Assembly (NCBI RefSeq): GCF_037861325.1
Contig: NZ_JAFELW010000006.1
Length of the DNA stretch: 64,000 nt
Direction: 5' to 3' (one strand)
Source: Riemerella anatipestifer_F
GTDB taxonomy: Bacteria; Bacteroidota; Bacteroidia; Flavobacteriales; Weeksellaceae
A program made the translations under genes and the position numbers. Numbering within the stretch: position 1 is the first letter of the stretch; every line of letters begins with the position of its first letter. The notes beneath the pieces are model-generated. The model searched no databases, was not told where the DNA came from, and saw only the letters and a program-made list of their open reading frames with translations. Shown here piece after piece: positions 1 through 8,848 of the stretch.

Positions 1-2
1 TT

Positions 3-383
3 CTATTTATTACTCTAGGAATTATTACTTCCGACCAGATTGCTAATATTTTTAAAATAGGAGTTCATAGATTTCGTCCGTGCCACGAACCACTCTTAGA
101 GGGATTAGTAAGAGAAGTAAAGTGCGGTGGACCTTTTGGTTTTTATTCAGCACACGCTTCTAACAGCTTCTTTATAGCTTCTTTTATGAATCTTCTTTTT
201 TCAAAAAAGATTAGATTTTTCGGTTTAATGGTATTTGCTTGGGCATCTTTTGTAGCTTATAGTAGAATCTATTTAGGAGTTCATTATCCATTAGATATTA
301 TTTACGGAGCAATGGTAGGTTTTCTCTTAGGTGGCTTTTTTGGAAGCTTGGCACTTTATGCGAGCAGACCTAAAAAGCTTTAA
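3..383 (+). CDS. PAP2 superfamily phosphatase, C-terminal part (5' end outside window)
   Basis: The frame is open from the window edge, so only the C-terminal 126 residues are present. The three acid-phosphatase signatures of the PAP2 family are visible: a HRFRP segment (motif 1), a SAHASNSF segment in place of the usual PSGH (motif 2), and SRIYLGVHYPLD (motif 3, with the catalytic His and Asp). The hydrophobic stretches between them fit membrane helices. Such proteins remove phosphate from lipid phosphates such as undecaprenyl diphosphate or phosphatidic acid; the exact substrate cannot be read from this part. An apparent ATG start at 186 lies inside the conserved domain and is not the real start. 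Confidence 0.85.
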   Translation, partial: LFITLGIITSDQIANIFKIGVHRFRPCHEPLLEGLVREVKCGGPFGFYSAHASNSFFIASFMNLLFSKKIRFFGLMVFAWASFVAYSRIYLGVHYPLDIIYGAMVGFLLGGFFGSLALYASRPKKL

Positions 384-501
384 TCACTCTTTTTCTTTTA
401 GAAATTAAGTAAGAATACAAAAAAACAAAACTAATAATCAGTTAGTTACAAAAAATAAAAATATTTCAACTCTATTTTTTTGGTAAATAAAAAAATCGTC
501 G

Positions 502-509
502 TATATTTG
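502..509 (+). promoter_or_regulatory. -7 promoter element of tRNA-fMet
   Basis: TATATTTGC matches the Bacteroidota -7 consensus TAnnTTTG and lies 11 bases before the mature tRNA. Confidence 0.65.
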
Positions 510-520
510 CACCACAATAT

Positions 521-593
521 CGCGGGGTGGAGCAGTAGGTAGCTCGCAGGGCTCATAACCCTGAGGTCGCACGTTCGAGTCGTGTCCCCGCTA
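521..593 (+). tRNA. tRNA-fMet (CAT), initiator
   Basis: The cloverleaf folds fully. Two initiator hallmarks are present: the first base C1 does not pair with position 72 (T), and the anticodon stem ends in three G-C pairs (GGG/CCC) around the CTCATAA loop. The 3' CCA is not encoded. A hairpin terminator follows. Confidence 0.93.
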
Positions 594-601
594 CTACTGA
601 G

Positions 602-632
602 AAAAAGGATGATAAATTATCGTCCTTTTTTT
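602..632. terminator. bidirectional terminator between tRNA-fMet and recO
   Basis: AAAAAGGATGAT pairs with ATCGTCCTTTTT (one T-G pair) around a short loop, with T-runs on both sides. It can end the tRNA transcript and the leftward recO operon. Confidence 0.8.
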
Positions 633-654
633 ATTTTTATGATTACCTCTTAAT

Positions 655-1332
655 TTAAAAAACTTCTCTAAAAATATCCAACGATTTGGGTTCACTAAAC
701 TCAGGAATATGATACTTACAATATCTCATTAGAATATCTATTATATCTCTTCTTTCACTAGCATCTATTGGAGTTTTAATAAACGTCAAGTTTTCTATAT
801 TTTTTAATATATCCGACAAAGTTCTATTGACAGTAAACTCATTCTCTATCTCTTGAAAACACCCATTTTTTAAATCAAAGAAAGCACCTTCTGTAAATAA
901 AAACCCATAACCAATATTCTTTATTATGGAGTAAATGGAAAATATCAGTGAATTTTTATTCTCCATATTGATATAAAAATCTTCCACGCACTGATAAAGG
1001 CTATCCTCTACAACCTCATAAGGAACAGTCTTTAGAATAAATTCCGCCAAAAGAGTCATTTGAGCGTTATTAACCAAAGTAAAATCTATTGCCTTTGATA
1101 TTTCTGAAAGAGAAATTTGGTTTACTAATGACAATGCTCCATTTTTAGTTTTGGAAACATTAAAATCTATCCCCATTAAAGGCACCAGATACACTTTCTG
1201 CTTATTCCGAGCCAGATAAATATTCTTAACAAAATAAGACTGAATACCCGCTTCTCTTTCTAAAACACGAAGCACCGCACCAGAATCATTATATTTAGTA
1301 TAAGATAGTATAAACCCTTGTAAAGATTGCAA
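655..1332 (-). CDS. recO: DNA repair protein RecO
   Basis: 225 residues, the usual size of RecO. The N-terminal OB-fold region (LQGFILSYTKYNDSG) and the following all-helical domain match the family. RecO helps load RecA on gapped DNA together with RecR in the RecF pathway. The four-cysteine zinc finger found in some RecO proteins is not visible. The start is a TTG (1330-1332), because no ATG lies near enough to keep the conserved N-terminus; the start is therefore less certain than the identity. It is the last gene of a leftward operon, 11 bases after porZ, and ends at a bidirectional terminator. Confidence 0.88.
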   Translation of the reverse strand: MQSLQGFILSYTKYNDSGAVLRVLEREAGIQSYFVKNIYLARNKQKVYLVPLMGIDFNVSKTKNGALSLVNQISLSEISKAIDFTLVNNAQMTLLAEFILKTVPYEVVEDSLYQCVEDFYINMENKNSLIFSIYSIIKNIGYGFLFTEGAFFDLKNGCFQEIENEFTVNRTLSDILKNIENLTFIKTPIDASERRDIIDILMRYCKYHIPEFSEPKSLDIFREVF

Positions 1333-1343
1333 TTTTAGTGTAT

Positions 1344-3578
1344 TTAATTAACCACTGCTATTTTCGCTGTTGCTTTATCCGTACCGTCTTCGTTGGTCAT
1401 CAATACAAAATAAATCCCTGAAGCCACACGAGAACCTCTTTGATTTTGTAGATTCCACTCGTAATAACCATTTCTAGAAACCGCTTGATGAATTAAATTA
1501 CCCGCAGCATCTGTAATGCGAATATTAGTTTTTTCAGCCAGTCCTTTTATTTTCACACTTCCCTTAAACTGACTATAAACCACAGGGTTAGGATAAACTA
1601 TTACTTCCCCAAATTTTGAAGTTACATTAGCCACATCGCCTTTATAAACCACTATACCATTACTAGTTGCAAAATAAACCTGCCCTGTTTTATCATTTAT
1701 TTTTATATCCGTAACCTCGTCCGAAGGAAGTGGAGAATTAGCTTTGGTAAAATGATTGTAAACCTTCTGTCCGTCGGCACTTAGAAAGAATACACCTCCT
1801 CCATTTACAGATACCCATTTGTTGTTACCTGAATCTACCGCTATACTCAAAATTTCTGCATCTTTAAAAAGTTCTTCCGCTATGCCATTTTGAGTAATAA
1901 CTATAGGACTTACTTTTACTTTAGTTCCGTACAAATCGCTCAAGGCATTCGGAAGAATTCTAAGTCCTGTTGTAGAACCTAACCACAGACTATTGTTTTT
2001 ATCCATCGCCATAGCTGTTACTGATGCGGAAGGCAAACCTTCTTCAACTCTTAAAATTTGTTTCAAATCATCATCAAAACGAGTAGGCGTATTATTAAAA
2101 TAATAAATTAATAGACCTCCCTCTGATACTCTAGGTCCACCTATGAAAAGTCTATCATTAAATGCTAATATACCTGATGAATTTTGCTTGATATTTGCTG
2201 TTTTTATAGTTTCAAACCTAGAGCCATCTTGTGAAATAAAGTACATTCCCACGAAATTTACATCTCCTTCAAAAAAGGAAAAAGTAGCAAAGAGATTATT
2301 ATTTTTATCAAAGGCTAGATACTCTGGAACATTATACCACTGAGCACTAGAAGTGTTAAAAACTCTTGAAAACTTATTATCAATCATTTTATAAACACCT
2401 TTAGAACCTCTTTGGGCATAATTGGTAAAATAGATTTCGCTTAGGTTAGAAGGATTAACAGCAACATCTAAAATATTAAAGGCTAATTGTGGGTTATCTA
2501 AAAAATATTGTGGATACTCCCAACGTGTTCCGTTGTAGTAATAATATCCTAAATTATTATCATAAATTGCCTGATAATAACTCCCCTTTTTACCCGTAGC
2601 TACCCATATTTTATCATCAACGAGAGTCATTCTAGAAGCCATATTACTGTACGGTCCGTCAGGTTTTACACTAGTATAATTTTGATCTAGAATGCCTGAA
2701 AAAGCACTTCCTGCAAATAACTTCCCATTATATAGAGTTCCTGTTGTAAGCTGATAAGATGAGAAATCATACGTATTTTGTAAACTACCATCAGTAGAAA
2801 ACTGATAAATTTTATTTACATCACAAACTAAGAAATCATTAGCTTGCCATACCACATCTTTAATATCAGTAAAAGAATACGGCAAACGCTGAAAAGCCTC
2901 TCCTAAATAAACCTCTTTTTTTGTAGCAACTAAATAATTCTGCCCATTAGTATCAGACTGTGATAAATTAAGTGCATTAAGTTTCTGCCATGTAGAATAA
3001 ATTGAAAACTCTAGGTCAATTTTATGCGAATATAACCCCTGATTGGTAGCTGCATATACCATATTATCTTTTACAAACGCTTCATTAGAAGCAATAAAGT
3101 TAGTTCCCTCCTGAAAAAATACGGTTTCTCCAAACTCTTTTTTATCCAAATTAAAGATAGAAACCCCATAACCTGCCGAAATTATCGCTAGATTATCTTT
3201 TATAAAAATGTGATTAATTTTTTTTGAACCTTGATAACTTCTTGCTATAGGAATATCTACGATTAAAGTTACCCCATTAGGTGTAACAATATCTAAAGCT
3301 CCTGTTTCGTAGCCTATCAACCCTATTTTAGTATCAGGATTATAGTCAAACGCCGTAATACCAACCTCATGAAGCCCATTAGCTTTTGACAATTTTCTAA
3401 TCTCTCCAGAAGCTACATTATAGTAAAATAAACCACTCTTAGTAACTGCAATAAGTTCTTTATCATCTTGCTTTATCTTGATAATATGATTGTAAGAAAA
3501 CAAATCTTGCCATTTGCCTTCTTGAGCAAAAAACAAAAAACTTATACTGAAAATTAAAATTTGAAATATTTTTTTCAT
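1344..3578 (-). CDS. porZ: type IX secretion system accessory protein PorZ
   Basis: 744 residues with a signal peptide (MKKIFQILIFSISFLFFAQ). Most of the protein is beta-propeller repeat of the two-component-regulator type; the segment SLWLGSTTGLRIL near residue 530 is a typical blade. The last about 80 residues (from VYPNPVV) form a type A C-terminal sorting-like domain (GNLIHQ, SGIYFVL). In Porphyromonas, PorZ is a surface protein that helps attach secreted cargo to anionic lipopolysaccharide. A place directly upstream of recO fits the flavobacterial homologues. It starts one base after the end of the metallophosphatase gene, so translation is probably coupled. Confidence 0.82.
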   Translation of the reverse strand: MKKIFQILIFSISFLFFAQEGKWQDLFSYNHIIKIKQDDKELIAVTKSGLFYYNVASGEIRKLSKANGLHEVGITAFDYNPDTKIGLIGYETGALDIVTPNGVTLIVDIPIARSYQGSKKINHIFIKDNLAIISAGYGVSIFNLDKKEFGETVFFQEGTNFIASNEAFVKDNMVYAATNQGLYSHKIDLEFSIYSTWQKLNALNLSQSDTNGQNYLVATKKEVYLGEAFQRLPYSFTDIKDVVWQANDFLVCDVNKIYQFSTDGSLQNTYDFSSYQLTTGTLYNGKLFAGSAFSGILDQNYTSVKPDGPYSNMASRMTLVDDKIWVATGKKGSYYQAIYDNNLGYYYYNGTRWEYPQYFLDNPQLAFNILDVAVNPSNLSEIYFTNYAQRGSKGVYKMIDNKFSRVFNTSSAQWYNVPEYLAFDKNNNLFATFSFFEGDVNFVGMYFISQDGSRFETIKTANIKQNSSGILAFNDRLFIGGPRVSEGGLLIYYFNNTPTRFDDDLKQILRVEEGLPSASVTAMAMDKNNSLWLGSTTGLRILPNALSDLYGTKVKVSPIVITQNGIAEELFKDAEILSIAVDSGNNKWVSVNGGGVFFLSADGQKVYNHFTKANSPLPSDEVTDIKINDKTGQVYFATSNGIVVYKGDVANVTSKFGEVIVYPNPVVYSQFKGSVKIKGLAEKTNIRITDAAGNLIHQAVSRNGYYEWNLQNQRGSRVASGIYFVLMTNEDGTDKATAKIAVVN

Positions 3579-3579
3579 C

Positions 3580-4527
3580 TTAGACCATTATCTTATCATC
3601 TATCACTTGGTTGTTCCAAGCTATATTTTTAATTTTCTTTTGGCTATCAAAATAGAAATCTATTCTTCCTAACAATAGACCAGCCCAACCTACTTGATTT
3701 ACCAAAACTTTATTTCCTTTTCTATTGATAAAAGACTGTGGTTCTGGTAAAAAAGTATGCGTATGTCCTCCCAAAATTAAATCTATATTATCGGTTTTTT
3801 GAGCCAATTCTACATCACATATTTTATTAGTATGTTCTCCTTTGTAAGAATACCCAATATGAGACAAGCAGATTACCAAATCACATTTCTTTTCATTTCT
3901 AAGCATATCGGCGTATTGCTGAGCTATTTCCACAGGATGATGCCAAACAGTTTCTTTATATTGTTTTTTACCTACAAGCCCTTCTAACTCTATTCCTACT
4001 CCAAAAACCCCAATTCTGATTCCGTCTTTATTAAAAATTTTATACGGTTGCGTTTTTCCGTCTAGTATGGTGTTTTTAAAATCATAGTTAGAGCATATAA
4101 ACGGAAATTTAGCGTTAGGTAAAGCCTTTAAAAACCCTTCTAAACCATTATCAAAATCATGGTTACCCATTGTAGCGGCATCATACCCCATCATAGACAT
4201 CAGTTTAAACTCCAATTCTCCACCAAACATATTAAAGTAAGGTGTCCCTTGGAAAATATCGCCACTATCCAAAAGTAATACATTTCGTTCCTTTTGTCTA
4301 ATTTCTTTTACCAAATGAGCTCGTCTTGCAAAACCTCCCTGATTAGGATTTCTTGTATAATTAGCATCAAAAGGTTCTATTCTACTATGTTGGTCGTTAG
4401 TATGAAGAATTGTAATTTTCTTATCTGAACTATTGAGTAGTCTGGTATTAGCCAAGAAAGTATTAGGCACTAATGATAATGCTAAAGTCCCACCTCCTAT
4501 TGTTTTTATAAAATCTTTGCGATTCAT
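3580..4527 (-). CDS. 5'-nucleotidase-like metallophosphatase (N-terminal domain only)
   Basis: 315 residues. After an export signal (MNRKDFIKTIGGGTLALSLV, Tat-like but with NRK instead of RR) comes the calcineurin-like metallophosphatase domain of the UshA/5'-nucleotidase family. Metal-binding motifs are visible: HTNDQHSR, LDSGDIFQGTPYF, MGNHDFDNG, LSHIGY and GGHTHTF. The C-terminal substrate-binding domain of UshA is missing; it is encoded by the gene just upstream (4534-5286). The two proteins probably work together in the periplasm on nucleotides or related phosphate esters. It overlaps no neighbour; porZ follows after one base. Confidence 0.85.
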   Translation of the reverse strand: MNRKDFIKTIGGGTLALSLVPNTFLANTRLLNSSDKKITILHTNDQHSRIEPFDANYTRNPNQGGFARRAHLVKEIRQKERNVLLLDSGDIFQGTPYFNMFGGELEFKLMSMMGYDAATMGNHDFDNGLEGFLKALPNAKFPFICSNYDFKNTILDGKTQPYKIFNKDGIRIGVFGVGIELEGLVGKKQYKETVWHHPVEIAQQYADMLRNEKKCDLVICLSHIGYSYKGEHTNKICDVELAQKTDNIDLILGGHTHTFLPEPQSFINRKGNKVLVNQVGWAGLLLGRIDFYFDSQKKIKNIAWNNQVIDDKIMV

Positions 4528-4533
4528 ATTTTT

Positions 4534-5286
4534 TTAATTATTAAAAATTAATCTTACATCATTTGGAGCATTCACTTCGGGATTCTGTTTAAATTTTTCA
4601 ATGAATAAATCTCTAAGTTTAATCCCTGTAGAAATCATTTCGCCTTTACTGAAAAACCACATATTATCTCCTCCTAACGCCAAATAATCTGATGTAGCGA
4701 TATAATAATCTTTCCCTAAATCCAACTCCTTACCGTTTACAAGACCTTTGGTAACTTTACCTTTATTAGTCTCTAAAAACAGATGTGATACAGGATTATT
4801 CTTTTGAGTCTCGGCATAATAGTCAAACATTCCTAGCAAATCTTTCCCCTTCATTTTAACAATTACTACCTCGTTTTCAAAAGGCATTACCTCAAAAACA
4901 TGTTTAAGTAAAATATCACCCTTTCCTATGGTAGATCTAATACCTCCTATATTGATAACTGCCGCATCTACATTTTGTTTCAAATTTTGCTTTGCCCAAA
5001 CATCGGCTCCTTCATAAGTATAATCTGCCAACAATCCACCTAAATTACTATTATCTCCAGTTTTTGTAAGCTCCACAGGTGTGTAAGATATTTTGGTATT
5101 CATCTGTCGTTCCATTTCCTTTTTGTAAGGTTGGATTAACCTATCCATCTCTCCATCAAAAGGAATAGATGAGGCTATACTGATATTTTCGTAGGGTTTA
5201 ACCTCCGAAACAGACATTGCTGTTTTACAACTTGTTAACCACAATAAAGGGATTAAAACTAAGTGTGAATATTTTATTTTTTTCAT
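4534..5286 (-). CDS. lipoprotein with 5'-nucleotidase C-terminal domain
   Basis: 250 residues from the ATG at 5286. The reading frame stays open to 5358, but a good -7 promoter box lies at 5328-5335, inside that extension, so the ATG at 5286 is chosen. The signal MKKIKYSHLVLIPLLWLTSC ends in a lipobox Cys. The rest matches the 5_nucleotid_C domain: GGIRSTIGKGDI, FENEVVIVKMKGKDL and the late YLALGGDNMWFF motif that stacks on the base. It lacks the catalytic metallophosphatase half, which is the next gene. It is the first gene of the operon 5'-nucleotidase C, 5'-nucleotidase N, porZ, recO. Confidence 0.82.
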   Translation of the reverse strand: MKKIKYSHLVLIPLLWLTSCKTAMSVSEVKPYENISIASSIPFDGEMDRLIQPYKKEMERQMNTKISYTPVELTKTGDNSNLGGLLADYTYEGADVWAKQNLKQNVDAAVINIGGIRSTIGKGDILLKHVFEVMPFENEVVIVKMKGKDLLGMFDYYAETQKNNPVSHLFLETNKGKVTKGLVNGKELDLGKDYYIATSDYLALGGDNMWFFSKGEMISTGIKLRDLFIEKFKQNPEVNAPNDVRLIFNN

Positions 5287-5656
5287 CAAATCAATTTTTA
5301 ACCTATGATTAAATATTAAATCTGTTGCAAATATAAAAAAGCCTTTGATAATAGCCATTATTTAATGAGGCAAACTATTACCATTTAAGCACGGATGCTT
5401 GTTCTACTTTTAAATACCTTTTTCTATCACAGAGGCTCTACTGTACTTCTCATTACATTCGGCATCAAATTTTTATTGTAAAAATAAAATCTTATGGCTA
5501 TATCTTTTAGTATTTTTATTGATTAATAATTTATTTCTAATTATTACTCATTTTTCAGACATAAAATACCATTTCCAAAATGAATAAATGAACAGCGTAT
5601 AGTTGTGTTTTTTTTACTTATTTTTGCTTCCTAAGTTTAATTTAAACTGATTAGAG
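5287..5656. other. divergent intergenic region between 5'-nucleotidase operon and ogt
   Basis: 370 bases without a credible gene. A TATATTTGC box on the minus strand (5328-5335) drives the leftward operon. A TATTTTTGC box at 5619-5626 probably drives ogt. No hairpin or repeat stands out between them. Confidence 0.6.
5328..5335 (-). promoter_or_regulatory. -7 promoter element of the 5'-nucleotidase/porZ/recO operon
   Basis: TATATTTGC on the minus strand, about 42 bases before the ATG at 5286. It rules out the longer reading frame that starts upstream of it. Confidence 0.65.
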
Positions 5657-6172
5657 ATGCTTTACTCCAAAAATATTGATACTCCTTTAGGTGAAATGAT
5701 TGCTATTGTTGATGATAATGGGATATACCTATTAGAATTCACAGATAAAAAACATTTAGACACAGAACTAAAAAAACTATGTTCCAGTCTAAATAGTAAT
5801 GTCAAAGAAACCTCAAACCCACATCTAGAGACCCTAGAGAAAGAATTAAATCTCTATTTTAATCAAAATTTAAAAGAATTTTCTGTTCCAATACAACTAT
5901 TAGGGACACCTTTCCAAAAACAAGTTTGGCAAACTCTACTTAAAATACCTTACGGAAGTACCAAAAGCTATCTACAACAAGCCATAATGATGGATAGCCC
6001 AAAAGCAGTGAGAGCTGTAGCTAACGCTAACAGCCTCAATAAGATTGCTATTATAGTGCCTTGCCACCGTGTTATTGGGAGCAATGGTACACTCACAGGC
6101 TATGCTGGTGGACTTTGGCGTAAGGAGGAATTACTACAACTCGAAAAAAGCCTTGCCCACCAACAAGATTAA
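5657..6172 (+). CDS. ogt: methylated-DNA--[protein]-cysteine S-methyltransferase
   Basis: 171 residues, the usual Ogt length. The active-site motif PCHRV is present with the acceptor Cys at residue 136, after the helix-turn-helix region (QVWQTLLKIPYGSTKSY) with the conserved Arg in KAVRAVANAN. The protein transfers an alkyl group from O6-alkylguanine to its own Cys and is used up. It stands alone; the next gene runs in the opposite direction. A TATTTTTG box 30 bases before the ATG is its probable promoter. Confidence 0.93.
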   Translation: MLYSKNIDTPLGEMIAIVDDNGIYLLEFTDKKHLDTELKKLCSSLNSNVKETSNPHLETLEKELNLYFNQNLKEFSVPIQLLGTPFQKQVWQTLLKIPYGSTKSYLQQAIMMDSPKAVRAVANANSLNKIAIIVPCHRVIGSNGTLTGYAGGLWRKEELLQLEKSLAHQQD

Positions 6173-6204
6173 TACTTATTTAATTCTTAACACATCAGTC
6201 TTAA

Positions 6205-8799
6205 TTAGAGCATACCGCCACCACCTTCAAAGTCTTCTGAATTGTTTCCTTCTCTCTTTCGTTTAGGCTGTTCTACCTTTTCTCCTTGTTTGAAACGGTA
6301 AGTCAGAGATAAATTGATTTGTCTCGGTTGCCATTGCATATAAGACTCTCTAGTTGTATTTTCTGTGAAAGTATGTACCGTTCTATTTCTGGTATTAAAT
6401 ATATCTTGAACATTAAACGCTAAAGTACCATTGCCATTCCAAATAGTTTTAGAAGCTCCGAAATTAAGGGCATACATTGCTTTTCTGTCTTGAAACTCGG
6501 TTCTAGTACCACCTCTGTAAAATCCTTGCAACTGAATGCTCAATGTCCTATCTATTCTAAAAGTAGAATTAAGTCGCATTATACTAGAAAAACCTTTCCC
6601 TACAAACGAGGCATTTCTCAACGCCGATGCTCCATTTTTATCTATTACAGAATAAGAAGTTTGTCCGTCTAATTTATAAGCGAATAGATTAACACTCGCC
6701 ATAATTTTCCACCAAGGGTAAAGGTCTGCCGTACCGTTAAGATCTAACCCATATCTAGTATCCGTACCTAAATTGATAGGCGTTACAAAAAAGATATTGG
6801 TTCTTTCGTCTTCCCTATACACCAACATTTTATTGTCATCTGTCGTGCGTCTTAAATAAAGAGTTGGATTAATGGTAAATTTTTTCTTCTGTATGCTATA
6901 ACCTAGTTCGTATGAGCCCACATAAGACGGATTCAAATCCATATTTCCTCTAAAGACATTTTGATCATCTGTTAATGAAAAATATGGGACTAAGAAAAAG
7001 GCTCTAGGGCGGTCTATCCTTCTAGAATAATTAACCAATAACTGATTATTTTTAGCAATATCATAACTCAGGTATACGCTAGGGAAAAGGTTATTATAAT
7101 TTTTGATTTTATTATCAATGATTTTACCTTCCGTTAGGTTTTGGTAGTCTATTTTAATATTAGAAAGTTCGTCTCTCAATCCTACTTGATAGCCTAAATT
7201 CCCAATTTTACTCTTGAACTGAACATACACCGCATTGAACAACTCATTATAAACTGTATTATTGGTAAACATACCCAACGGCGAAAACGCTCCACTAGCC
7301 CCTAACCTTCTATTTGCTGTATTATCATATTGATTATTATTACTATCCAAACGGTAGCCTAGTTCCAATTTAGAATTTTCACCAATGTTAAGTTCATAAT
7401 CTGCCTTAGCAATAATGATTTGATTTTTTGAAGATTGAGAATTATCATTAGTTTGAAAACTAAGATGTGGATTAGCTAAATCTGCCAAGAACAACGCATC
7501 AAAAATATTATTAGACTCTTGACTAATGATAGTATAAGCATCGTTTTTACTTTTCTGGTAACTCAACGATAAGGAAAGATTATCTTTATCGCTAAACTTA
7601 TGGTCTAAACCTAAATCTCCTTGAAATGCTAGATTATCACTAGTTCCTTTACTATTTCTCACCGTGTAAGGTGTTGGCAAAGTAGCATTATCGTAAAGAT
7701 AACGGAAATTGGTAAAGGCGTCTTCCGTACCTTTAAAAGTTCTTATCGCCCCCGAAGCGTTGATAGAAGTATTTTTACCCAAATCATAGACTATACCTGC
7801 AGTAACATTATAGGTATCCATTGCAGTGTTTCGTTCTCCGTTTTGCCTAGACTCTAACAACTGATTAACTTGAGCATCGTTTTTCTTATAAAAGTTGTTA
7901 TTTCTCGTAGTTCCTTTAGATTCTCTATAACCGCCGCCGCCATTGATAAACCAAGTAAAATTACCTTTTCTCCAGCTCAAATTAGCATTAAGGTTAGTCT
8001 GTGGTAGATAACCAATAGACCCAATAACGCTACCATTAAATCCTGTTTTTTTATTTTTTTTCAGAATAATATTGAGAATCCCAGAAGTTCCCGAAGCTTC
8101 AAATTTAGAAGACGGATTGGTGATAACCTCAATTTTTTCTATTTGTTCCGCAGGGATTGATTGTAATGCATTAGCACCATCATCTATACCTAACATAGAC
8201 GAAGGTTTACCATTGATTAAAAATCTCACATTAGAGCTTCCTCTCATAGAGACCGTCCCATCTGTATCTACATCTACTGAAGGTACATTTTGCAGTACAT
8301 CTTGTAAACTCCCTCCCTTGCTTACCAAATCAGAAGATACATCATAAGTCTTTTTATCTAGCTCTACTTTATATGGCTTAGGAGCATTCACGGTAATGGT
8401 AACTCCCTCTATTTCCTTAGTCTTAGCATGGGTTACAGTAGTCTCCTTTTCTATCTTAAAATCACCTAAACTTCCACCTGAAAGAATTTCTTTAGTGAGG
8501 ATTTTTTGTTTAAAATCTATAGCTTCGATAGTAATTTTATAAACTCCCGCGTTAAGTGGCAATTTATAATTTCCTTTTTCATCTGTTAACGTAGCATCAC
8601 TATAAAGTTTATTAGACTGGTGCTCAAAACTTACAGAAGCATAAGGTATTGGCTGGTTATAGGCATCTACTACTCTACCCAAAACCATATTTTTTTGTTG
8701 AGCAAAAGAAAAACTCGCCACTCCCACTGTAAGGGTAAGAGCTAAGGTTCTTTTTTTAATAATACTAACAATTTCTATGTTGTGATTAGGTGTTTTCAT
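6205..8799 (-). CDS. TonB-dependent-receptor-type outer membrane beta-barrel protein
   Basis: 864 residues. Order: signal peptide ending in SFSFAQ; a carboxypeptidase-regulatory-like beta-sandwich (about residues 37-120, starting VLGRVVDAYNQPIP); a plug domain (about 145-245, with LQDVLQNVPSVDVDTDGTVSMRG and IEKIEVITNPSSKFEASGTSGILNI); then a long barrel of the OMP_b-brl_3 type. The C-terminus is unusual, a charged segment ending in GGGGML rather than an aromatic residue. It most likely imports a ligand across the outer membrane, but no ligand can be named. It is a single gene between ogt (convergent) and mltG. Confidence 0.85.
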   Translation of the reverse strand: MKTPNHNIEIVSIIKKRTLALTLTVGVASFSFAQQKNMVLGRVVDAYNQPIPYASVSFEHQSNKLYSDATLTDEKGNYKLPLNAGVYKITIEAIDFKQKILTKEILSGGSLGDFKIEKETTVTHAKTKEIEGVTITVNAPKPYKVELDKKTYDVSSDLVSKGGSLQDVLQNVPSVDVDTDGTVSMRGSSNVRFLINGKPSSMLGIDDGANALQSIPAEQIEKIEVITNPSSKFEASGTSGILNIILKKNKKTGFNGSVIGSIGYLPQTNLNANLSWRKGNFTWFINGGGGYRESKGTTRNNNFYKKNDAQVNQLLESRQNGERNTAMDTYNVTAGIVYDLGKNTSINASGAIRTFKGTEDAFTNFRYLYDNATLPTPYTVRNSKGTSDNLAFQGDLGLDHKFSDKDNLSLSLSYQKSKNDAYTIISQESNNIFDALFLADLANPHLSFQTNDNSQSSKNQIIIAKADYELNIGENSKLELGYRLDSNNNQYDNTANRRLGASGAFSPLGMFTNNTVYNELFNAVYVQFKSKIGNLGYQVGLRDELSNIKIDYQNLTEGKIIDNKIKNYNNLFPSVYLSYDIAKNNQLLVNYSRRIDRPRAFFLVPYFSLTDDQNVFRGNMDLNPSYVGSYELGYSIQKKKFTINPTLYLRRTTDDNKMLVYREDERTNIFFVTPINLGTDTRYGLDLNGTADLYPWWKIMASVNLFAYKLDGQTSYSVIDKNGASALRNASFVGKGFSSIMRLNSTFRIDRTLSIQLQGFYRGGTRTEFQDRKAMYALNFGASKTIWNGNGTLAFNVQDIFNTRNRTVHTFTENTTRESYMQWQPRQINLSLTYRFKQGEKVEQPKRKREGNNSEDFEGGGGML

Positions 8800-8848
8800 T
8801 TCTAAATATCTTAAATTAATTGTATGATTATATTATCTAAAGTATTTT

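Noticed and set aside
5287..5358. Longer N-terminus for the 5'-nucleotidase C-terminal lipoprotein
   Set aside because: The extension contains the -7 promoter box and would place residues before a clean lipoprotein signal peptide.
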